This document shows positions 1 through 5,251 of a DNA stretch of 6,867 nt, in pieces (position 1 is the first letter of the stretch; every line of letters starts with the position of its first letter). This DNA is from JAYEHC01 sp964490635 (GTDB lineage: Bacteria > Patescibacteriota > Minisyncoccia > JAHIHE01 > JAGLIN01): assembly GCA_964490635.1 (NCBI GenBank), contig CAZBCK010000049.1, forward strand, positions 1 to 6,867, given 5' to 3'. The notes under the pieces were generated by a model. That model had not been told where the DNA came from. It did no database searches and was given only the letters and a program-made list of their open reading frames with translations. The translations under genes were made by a program, and so were the position numbers.

Positions 1-1
1 G

Positions 2-31
2 GAGGAAGCGGGGTATTATGAAGAAAGATAA
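2..31 (+). CDS. possible 3' end of an upstream gene
   Basis: Reading from base 2, nine codons (EEAGYYEER) run to a TAA ending at 31, which is 21 bases before the pilC start. In many bacteria the gene before pilC is a pilus ATPase (pilB or pilT), so the tail of such a gene would be expected here. Nine residues are too few to identify a family, and another frame (GGSGVL then TGA at 19-21) is equally open at the left edge. This is a guess from position rather than from similarity. Confidence 0.25.
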   Translation, partial: EEAGYYEER

Positions 32-52
32 AAAAGAGATAAAAATAAATTT

Positions 53-1273
53 ATGCCTCAATTTTCATATAAGGCGGTTAGCGCCGACAAAAAAATAAAA
101 TACGGAAAACTTCTGGCGATTGATAAAGGTGATTTGCTCAGAAAACTTAGTAATATGGGTTTAACGCTTCTTTCTTCTGAAGAAAAGATCAGTGAGAAAA
201 AAGAAAAAAACGAGATCAACATATCTAAAATTCTGAAGAGAGTGAGTGTAATTGACAAGATGCTTTTTACGCGCCATTTGGGCGTTATGTTAAAAGCAGG
301 ATTGCCTTTTTCAAGAGCGCTGACAGTCTTGTCGGAACAAACAAGCAATGCCTATTTCAAGGAGATTTTGGAAAGTGTTAAAGAGGATGTGCAAAAAGGA
401 AATTCATTGGCGAATAGTCTGGCAAAATACCCGAAAGTTTTTAACGGGCTTTTTATTAGTATGATCAGAGTCGGAGAAACAAGTGGAAATTTAGAGGAGG
501 TTTTGGATATTCTTGCTTTGCAGTTAAAGAAAAGTCACGAGTTAAGCTCAAAAGTAAAAGGCGCTATGATGTATCCTGCGGTAATAGTTTTTGCTATGAT
601 AACAATAGGAGTGTTAATGATGATTTATGTTGTTCCAACCCTTTTGGGAATTTTTGAGGAAATGGAAACTGAACTTCCGGCGACGACAAAAGTAATAATA
701 TTTATAAGCGATACCTTACAAAATTATGGAATTTTTGTTTTTTTGGGTTTTGTTTTTTTGGCGGGTTTGTTTTCTTGGGTGATTAAAACTGCGAAAGGTA
801 AAAAAGCATTTGATTATTTTTTATTGCATACTCCGATTATAGGGAAGATTATTTCAAAAATTAATATGGCAAGATTTTCAAGGACTTTGAGTTCTATGAT
901 CTCTAGCGGGGTCTCAATTGTGAGCGCGCTGGAAATTATTTCCGGTACGCTTGGAAACACATATTATAAAAATTCCGTAAAAAGAGCGTGTGACGATATG
1001 CAGAAAGGAGTTGCGCTTAGCGAAGTGATTGGCAGATACGGAAAACTATACCAGCCTCTGATGGTACATATGATTGAAGTCGGAGAAGAAACAGGAACTC
1101 TTGAAAATACCTTAAAACAAGTAGCGGAATTTTATGAAGAGGAAATTGATCAGATCACTTCAAATATGTCCTCAATAATTGAACCGGTCTTAATGCTTGT
1201 TATTGGTGGCGCTGTTGGATTTTTTGCTGTTTCTATGATTCAACCAATGTATTCAATTATGGGAAGTATGTAG
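53..1273 (+). CDS. pilC: type IV pilus inner-membrane platform protein PilC (GspF/T2SSF family)
   Basis: This is the platform protein of a type IV pilus or type II secretion machine. It sits in the cytoplasmic membrane, couples the assembly ATPases to pilin insertion and is needed for fibre assembly. At 406 residues it is the usual length. The N-terminus (MPQFSYKAVSADKK, then GKLLAIDKGDLLRKL) is the classic PilC opening and supports the ATG at 53. Two T2SSF repeats are visible, at about 70-195 and 273-398. Each carries the family motif: GETSGNLEEVL at 141-151 and GEETGTLENTL at 344-354. Hydrophobic segments lie at about 171-200, 224-244 and 374-400. No strong Shine-Dalgarno precedes the start. 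The next genes encode prepilins, which fits a pilus cluster. PilC versus GspF cannot be separated by sequence alone, but the context favours a type IV pilus. Confidence 0.95.
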   Translation: MPQFSYKAVSADKKIKYGKLLAIDKGDLLRKLSNMGLTLLSSEEKISEKKEKNEINISKILKRVSVIDKMLFTRHLGVMLKAGLPFSRALTVLSEQTSNAYFKEILESVKEDVQKGNSLANSLAKYPKVFNGLFISMIRVGETSGNLEEVLDILALQLKKSHELSSKVKGAMMYPAVIVFAMITIGVLMMIYVVPTLLGIFEEMETELPATTKVIIFISDTLQNYGIFVFLGFVFLAGLFSWVIKTAKGKKAFDYFLLHTPIIGKIISKINMARFSRTLSSMISSGVSIVSALEIISGTLGNTYYKNSVKRACDDMQKGVALSEVIGRYGKLYQPLMVHMIEVGEETGTLENTLKQVAEFYEEEIDQITSNMSSIIEPVLMLVIGGAVGFFAVSMIQPMYSIMGSM

Positions 1274-1291
1274 AGAGGAGTTGTAAAGTAG

Positions 1292-1318
1292 AAAGTTTAT
1301 AAAGTTCATAAAGTAATT
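1292..1318. repeat. three tandem 9-base AAAGTTNAT-like units
   Basis: The units AAAGTTTAT, AAAGTTCAT and AAAGTAATT follow one another without gaps, preceded by a shorter AAAGTAG at 1285-1291. They fill the spacer right after the pilC stop and end against the predicted -35 box of the next gene. The function is unknown. Such short AT-rich tandem units could be slippage products or a binding array. Confidence 0.6.
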
Positions 1319-1346
1319 TGCCCAAATAAGAAAATACTTTTATAAT
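1318..1346 (+). promoter_or_regulatory. sigma70-type promoter for the propeller prepilin
   Basis: A perfect TATAAT (1341-1346) lies 17 bases after TTGCCC (1318-1323, 4 of 6 matches to TTGACA). Transcription would start near 1353, just before the prepilin start region. This suggests the prepilin can be expressed independently of pilC. Confidence 0.6.
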
Positions 1347-1399
1347 ACAAACAGATAAAGGTGTCAAACAAAAAAATAAAAATAAAAATAAAAAATATT

Positions 1400-3685
1400 A
1401 TGTGTGAAACTCTAAATTCCAAGTTTCAAAATAAGAACGGTTTTACGCTTGTTGAAGCTGTGGTAAGTATTGCTATATTTTTAATAATTTCTGTGGCGCT
1501 TTTTGCGCTATTCGGAGTTGTGCTAAATACGATCAGAAACAACAGAGCAAGAATTGTTGCTAACAATGTTGCGTTGGAGGAACTGGAGATTATAAGGGGG
1601 ATGGAATTTGATGATATAAAAACAGAAGTAGGATGGGTGCCGGCGGGACTATTGAAAAGTGAAAAGACAGTGACCAAAGCGGGATTTGAATTTACTGTTG
1701 AAACAGATATTGCTTTTGTTGACGACGAATATGACGGAGTGAATCCGACGGATCTGTTTTTTAACGATTACAAAAAAGCAAGAGTAAAAATTTCCTGGCT
1801 GAGTCCGATTACGAATAGTCAGGAAACAGTCGTGATGAGCACGACAATAGTTCCTCCGGGAATGGAGGGTTTAAGCGAAAATAAAGGGGGATTGTTGATT
1901 ACGGTGTTTAATGCCGTGGGAGAAGTTATTTCCGGAGCGAGTGTCCATGTTGAAAGCGCTTTAGAAAGTTATTCCGTTGATGCCTTAACAGACCTGAATG
2001 GAAGATTATGGGTTTCAGATCTGGAACCGTCAGATGATTATCACATCATTGCCACAATGGACGGTTATAGCACAGACCAAACCTATCCGGTTGATAATAA
2101 TCTTGCTTCTCCTGATTACAATCCCAGTCCGACAAAACCCGACACTATCGTTATTGCTAACTCTGTCACGGCGATCGGGTTTTCAATTGATGTTCTGGGA
2201 CATTTGAACATCCAAACGGTTAATTATGACAATCCGCAAAATTGGAAAATTAATTCCGATCTTGGAGCAGACAGCCAAACAGAAACGGCAGTTGATATTG
2301 ATAGCGGAGATAATTTATTTCTAATTTGGAAAGATGACAGAGACGGTCCGGAACGATTGTACGCTCAAAAATACAGATATAATCCGATAACCGGGTTGTA
2401 TGAAAAACAATGGGCAGACGATCTTCAGATCACTACTGCAAACAATAAAGCAAATCCGAGAGTAGTTGTTTCCGGAACGACAAATTTTTATATCATAGGA
2501 GCTGACGACAGAAATGGAAATAAGGATATATTTTTAGAAAAATACAACTCTGCTGATGGCAGCGCAGTATGGAATGGTGTTAAAGTTAATGTTGACGCAA
2601 GTAGCTCTGATCAGATAAAAGCGGATCTGGCCGTTGATTCGTCCGGGAATATGTATATTGTTTGGATGGATGATAGAAATTCGAATTGGGATATCTACGC
2701 GCAGAAATATGATCCGGCTGGAAATAATTTATGGGTTGCTGATCTAAAAATCAACAGCGACGCGGGTGTTGCCAATCAAGAAAATCCGAAAATTGCTGTT
2801 GATGATGAAGATAATTTTTATGTTGTTTGGGAAGATGAAATAAGTGGTGATGAAGATGTGTTTTTGGCAAAATTCGATCCGAACGGCAATACTTTATTTG
2901 CCGGTAAAAAAGTAAATACTGACAGTTCGGGACTTGACCAGTTTGAGCCGTCAATTGTTTTTGACGGAAGCGATTATTTATATATTTCATGGACCGACAA
3001 AAGAAATTGCCAGCCGGATATTTACGCGCAGAAATATGATAAGCTTGGAGACATCGCAATAAGTGGGGATTGGACAATCGGCGATGTAAAAATAAATGAT
3101 GATACTTTGCCTGACGCGTGGCGAACCGGATCAGCTGTCGCTTATTTTGATGATAGTGCGATTTATTTTTCGTGGGAAGATAATAGGAATGGAAACGATG
3201 ATATTTACTCAACAAAATTTGATTCCGAGGGAAACAAACTTTGGAGTTATGATCTGATTATGAATAGCAGCGTCGATAGCGCGCAAAACGCTCCGGACAT
3301 AGTTACCGATTCAATGGGATATGGAATTACTGTTTGGGAAGACGCCAGAGGAGGGGATTTTGATATCTATGCCACGAGATATAAAGACCTTGGATTTTTT
3401 ATAAGAACCAATGTGCCAGTAACTGTAACCGGAGCAAAGCTAAAAGGGGCTTATCCGAACGGTGATCCTCCTCCTGATAATTTTCCTATTTATAAATATT
3501 CAGAAACCTTTACAAGCGATGCCAGTGGCGAGATAAGTATTGGAGACGGGACAACTGAGATAGAATGGGACCTTTACAATTTTAGCGTTGACGAGTCTCA
3601 TACTATCATATCTACTGACCAGCCGGATCCGCTTTCAATAGCTCCTGGCGGAACGGAAAATTTTATAATTAATGTGGAACCGTGA
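1400..3685 (+). CDS. giant prepilin-like protein: pilin stalk, Ig-like domain, about seven propeller repeats, Ig-like domain
   Basis: This is a putative pilus-associated surface protein. The frame is open from a GTG at 1361 (774 residues; numbering here uses that frame). ATG 1400 is preferred because it gives a 14-residue leader, MCETLNSKFQNKNG. GFTLVEA at 27-33 is a prepilin peptidase site with Glu at +5, followed by a hydrophobic helix at about 31-55. Residues 177-243 look like a carboxypeptidase-regulatory/CNA-B-type Ig fold (GEVISGASV, then TDLNG, then GYSTD). Residues 294-678 hold about seven 54-61-residue repeats of the form D..GN.Y.VW.DDRN.N.DIYAQKYD..GN.LW, with key Trp at 323, 435, 490, 544, 605 and 659 (Gly380 in repeat 2). 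This suggests a seven-bladed beta-propeller. Residues 681-774 form a second Ig-like domain (PIYKYSETFTSD, then LSIAPGG). No sortase motif is seen. An adhesin role, perhaps like PilY1, is inferred. The stop is TGA. Confidence 0.85.
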   Translation: MCETLNSKFQNKNGFTLVEAVVSIAIFLIISVALFALFGVVLNTIRNNRARIVANNVALEELEIIRGMEFDDIKTEVGWVPAGLLKSEKTVTKAGFEFTVETDIAFVDDEYDGVNPTDLFFNDYKKARVKISWLSPITNSQETVVMSTTIVPPGMEGLSENKGGLLITVFNAVGEVISGASVHVESALESYSVDALTDLNGRLWVSDLEPSDDYHIIATMDGYSTDQTYPVDNNLASPDYNPSPTKPDTIVIANSVTAIGFSIDVLGHLNIQTVNYDNPQNWKINSDLGADSQTETAVDIDSGDNLFLIWKDDRDGPERLYAQKYRYNPITGLYEKQWADDLQITTANNKANPRVVVSGTTNFYIIGADDRNGNKDIFLEKYNSADGSAVWNGVKVNVDASSSDQIKADLAVDSSGNMYIVWMDDRNSNWDIYAQKYDPAGNNLWVADLKINSDAGVANQENPKIAVDDEDNFYVVWEDEISGDEDVFLAKFDPNGNTLFAGKKVNTDSSGLDQFEPSIVFDGSDYLYISWTDKRNCQPDIYAQKYDKLGDIAISGDWTIGDVKINDDTLPDAWRTGSAVAYFDDSAIYFSWEDNRNGNDDIYSTKFDSEGNKLWSYDLIMNSSVDSAQNAPDIVTDSMGYGITVWEDARGGDFDIYATRYKDLGFFIRTNVPVTVTGAKLKGAYPNGDPPPDNFPIYKYSETFTSDASGEISIGDGTTEIEWDLYNFSVDESHTIISTDQPDPLSIAPGGTENFIINVEP
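2690..2713 (+). repeat. near-identical 24-base segment in a propeller repeat (copy 1)
   Basis: This segment encodes DIYAQKYD in propeller repeat 3. It matches 3017-3040 with one mismatch in 24 bases, although the flanking repeats have diverged widely. Such close DNA identity could reflect recent gene conversion between blades or shared codon choice on a constrained motif. Confidence 0.6.
3017..3040 (+). repeat. near-identical 24-base segment in a propeller repeat (copy 2)
   Basis: This segment encodes DIYAQKYD in propeller repeat 5 and differs from 2690-2713 only at the third base of the Ile codon. It lies two blades downstream of its partner. Confidence 0.6.
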
Positions 3686-3687
3686 TC

Positions 3688-3730
3688 GTGTAATGCGAAG
3701 AGTATAACATGTAACGCAAAACATATAACA
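3688..3730. repeat. TAAC-type repeat block, left side of the gene remnant
   Basis: The block contains TGTAATGCG, then TAACATGTAAC (3705-3715) and TAACGCAAAACATATAACA (3712-3730). TAACGCAAAA and ACATATAACA recur at 3968-3993 on the other side of the four-helix-bundle remnant. TAACATGTAAC is an exact 11-base inverted match to GTTACATGTTA at 4052-4062. The remnant is therefore bracketed by both direct and inverted copies. Confidence 0.65.
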
Positions 3731-3737
3731 AAAATAT

Positions 3738-3970
3738 ATGGGAGGGCAGAATCAATTTCATAGTGAACTAAAATTATTAATAGATGAATATGTTAATAAA
3801 GTTTATGATTGCACAAAAAATTTTCCGAAAATGGTTTTTTAAAGGAGAGTAAGTATTTAATTTACTTTTTTTACAAAAGAAATTATTTAACCAGAAAAGA
3901 ATATAACAAATTATTAAAACTATCCGAAAGAATAGGAGCGATGCTTTGGGGAACTATTCGCAATGTATAA
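3738..3970 (+). pseudogene. broken four-helix-bundle protein gene (23S rRNA intervening-sequence protein / Avd-like family)
   Basis: Two pieces of one protein lie in different frames. Piece 1 starts at ATG 3738 (MGGQNQFHSELKLLIDEY, later VYDCTKNFPK) and stops at TAA 3840-3842 after 34 codons. This resembles helix 1 of the four-helix-bundle family up to its FPK turn. Piece 2 (3839-3970) is shifted by two bases. It reads LKESKYLIYFFYKRNYLT, then a segment including LKLSERIGAMLWGTIRN, and ends in TAA, resembling helix 3-4 of the same family. Family members are usually about 115-120 residues. Here roughly 40 residues are missing between FPK and LKES, so an internal deletion that also shifted the frame is the simplest reading. 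Piece 2 is open back to 3809 and could in principle start at TTG. The family call rests on recognised motifs, not on a search. Confidence 0.65.
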
Positions 3971-4083
3971 CGCAAAATGTGTAACATATAACACAATATA
4001 AAAATCACATTACACGTTGCACATTACACATTATAAGTTATATGATAATATGTTACATGTTACACAACACATGTTACACAACA
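3968..4083. repeat. TAAC/GTTA repeat block, right side, with inverted and tandem copies
   Basis: The plus-strand TAAC form (TAACGCAAAA, then GTGTAACATATAACA at 3979-3993) switches to its complement, with CACATTACAC at 4006-4015 and 4020-4029, and TGTTACATGTTACAC at 4051-4065. The 3979-3993 arm pairs with 4051-4065 at 14 of 15 positions across a 57-base loop. CATGTTACACAACA is tandemly duplicated exactly at 4056-4069 and 4070-4083. The right part overlaps the start of the next prepilin gene and encodes its leader. This is not CRISPR-like, because units are short and there are no uniform spacers. Confidence 0.7.
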
Positions 4084-4670
4084 AATCAGGTTTTACTCTC
4101 ATTGAATTGATAATCGCTGTTGCTATTCTTGCAATAATAACTGTCGCGATTAGTCTGCTCTTTATTAATTTATATAAAGAACAAGCATCTGATGTTGCCA
4201 GAATAAAAAGGATAGACACAGCGAGTAAAACAATTGAAATGATGAGTGGCGAGATCAGAAAAATGAACAGGGCGGAAAACGGAATTTTTCCTTTGGAAGT
4301 TGTTCAAGAACAAGCGCTTGTGTTTTATTCGGATGTTGATAATGACGGACTGACAGAAAGGATAGAATATTCTTTGAACGGAACTGCGCTGGAAAGAAAA
4401 TTGATTGAGCCTGGCGATAGTCTGGACTACTCAGGGACAGAAACGATAGCTGTTATTGCCGGCGGAATCAGGAATGGAACTGAACCGATATTCAAATATT
4501 ACGACGAGAATTATACGGGCAGCGAAGATCCGATGTCTGAACCGATAAGTGTTACAAGCGTAAAAATAATTGAAATCATTCTTGACATAAACGCGGATGA
4601 AAAATATCTCTCAAGCCCTTTGCGCATGGAAACAAAAATTCATCCAAGAAATTTAAGAAATTTTGATTAG
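4050..4670 (+). CDS. minor prepilin, PilW/GspJ-like
   Basis: This is a pilin-like protein with a class III signal. The reading frame is open from TTG 4017 (217 residues; numbering here uses that frame). ATG 4050 gives a 14-residue leader, MLHVTQHMLHNKSG, and ATG 4071 gives a 7-residue one, MLHNKSG. Both are plausible and no Shine-Dalgarno helps decide. Prepilin peptidase would cut after Gly25, before FTLIELIIAVAILAI, with Glu at +5. The hydrophobic helix spans about 26-52. A globular part follows with LVFYSDVDNDGLTERIEYSL (101-120), a pattern typical of PilW/GspJ-type minor pilins that also fits an EF-hand-like loop (D106, D108, D110, E114, E117). PilC would add it to the fibre, probably as a priming or tip subunit (inferred). 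The leader is encoded by the repeat block upstream. Confidence 0.85.
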   Translation: MLHVTQHMLHNKSGFTLIELIIAVAILAIITVAISLLFINLYKEQASDVARIKRIDTASKTIEMMSGEIRKMNRAENGIFPLEVVQEQALVFYSDVDNDGLTERIEYSLNGTALERKLIEPGDSLDYSGTETIAVIAGGIRNGTEPIFKYYDENYTGSEDPMSEPISVTSVKIIEIILDINADEKYLSSPLRMETKIHPRNLRNFD

Positions 4671-4724
4671 ATCGTATATTATATAATAGTACTATAGATA
4701 GATATAACACTGTGAAACCGCACT

Positions 4725-4739
4725 GTCATTCCCGCGGAG
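4725..4739. repeat. half copy of a GTCATTCCCGCG-type intergenic repeat
   Basis: GTCATTCCCGCGGAG stands out as GC-rich in an AT-rich spacer. It matches the left half of the widespread bacterial GTCATTCCCGCG-AAG-GCGGGAAT palindromic repeat (from memory); the right half is absent. The complement of its core recurs at 6651-6661. Confidence 0.35.
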
Positions 4740-4808
4740 TTACGATAAGTGTATTTTTTAACTCTGTTGTATTTCTTGGTGCTATTTATCCATATCAAAA
4801 TTTGTTGC

Positions 4809-4836
4809 GTGACAAGAATTTTGATTCTACTATATT
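4809..4836 (+). promoter_or_regulatory. sigma70-type promoter for the response regulator and ABC ATPase
   Basis: GTGACA (4809-4814, 5 of 6 to TTGACA) and TATATT (4831-4836, 5 of 6 to TATAAT) are 16 bases apart. Transcription would start near 4843, only about 13 bases before the ATG at 4856. The mRNA would thus have a very short leader without a Shine-Dalgarno. The rest of the 185-base spacer (4671-4855) holds a lone TATAAT at 4682-4687 without a good -35, a 10-base palindrome ATAGTACTAT at 4686-4695 and the half repeat at 4725-4739. Confidence 0.6.
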
Positions 4837-4855
4837 ATGAGTAATAAACAAAAAT

Positions 4856-5230
4856 ATGAAAAAGATAGCTTTAATTGAAGATGATACAATCATCAAAGAA
4901 ATGTATAAAATGAAACTGGAAATGGAAGGGTATAATGTTGTTTGCGCTGAGGATGGAGAAAAAGCGCTGGAAGTAATAAAGAAAGAAATGCCAGATTTGA
5001 TTTTGTTGGATATTTTAATGCCTAAAAAAGACGGATTTGAAACGCTTAAAGAATTAAAAAATTCCGAAGACGGGAATGTTAAATCTGTTCCCGTAATAAT
5101 GTTGACTAATCTCTCAAACAAAGAAGATGTTGCCGAAGCAAAAAAACTTGGAGCTGTTGACTATTTGGTAAAAGCAAAAATAACTCCCAATGAAATTGCC
5201 GGCAAAGTCAAAGATTTTTTAAAATCGTAA
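4856..5230 (+). CDS. single-domain response regulator (CheY/Spo0F-like receiver)
   Basis: This is a cytoplasmic phosphorelay receiver of 124 residues with no output domain. All active-site positions are visible: acidic pocket E8, D9, D10; phosphoacceptor D52 in LILLDILMPKKDG; switch residue T84 in VIMLTN; and K106 in DYLVKAK. The usual Lys-Pro is replaced by Lys-Ala. Without an output domain it must act through a protein partner or pass phosphate on. No histidine kinase is in the window. It lies downstream of pilus genes but has its own promoter. The ABC ATPase gene starts 21 bases after its stop, so the two are likely co-transcribed. Stand-alone receivers near pilus genes often control motility, but here that is only inference. 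Confidence 0.93.
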   Translation: MKKIALIEDDTIIKEMYKMKLEMEGYNVVCAEDGEKALEVIKKEMPDLILLDILMPKKDGFETLKELKNSEDGNVKSVPVIMLTNLSNKEDVAEAKKLGAVDYLVKAKITPNEIAGKVKDFLKS

Positions 5231-5251
5231 AATTTCTAGAATTAAAGATAT

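Noticed and set aside
18..98. Short ORF with GGAGG upstream overlapping the pilC start
   Set aside because: The Lys-rich 26-codon frame runs into pilC out of frame and resembles nothing; pilC itself has a typical N-terminus from 53.
58..348. 96-codon minus-strand frame within pilC
   Set aside because: It is the complement of a confident PilC N-terminal domain and has no recognisable domain of its own.
2751..3215. 154-codon open frame on the minus strand inside the propeller prepilin gene
   Set aside because: It is antisense to well-conserved blade repeats, and its His/Tyr/Gln-rich product looks like a shadow of Asp/Asn-rich codons.
3683..3685. TGA read as glycine (Gracilibacteria/SR1 code)
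   Set aside because: No confident gene contains an in-frame TGA, and reading through this one adds only repeat-derived sequence up to a TAG.
3738..3970. Diversity-generating retroelement, suggested by the Avd-like remnant near a surface protein
   Set aside because: No reverse transcriptase and no template/variable repeat pair with adenine-specific differences is visible. The near-identical blade segments differ by a C/T change, and no C-type lectin target is seen.
3968..4083. CRISPR array
   Set aside because: The repeat units are 10-15 bases, overlapping and inverted, with no regular spacers and no cas genes.
4749..4844. Hydrophobic 31-codon GTG frame in the spacer before the response regulator
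   Set aside because: It is composition-driven in AT-rich DNA, overlaps the predicted promoter and lacks a ribosome site; a membrane peptide cannot be supported.
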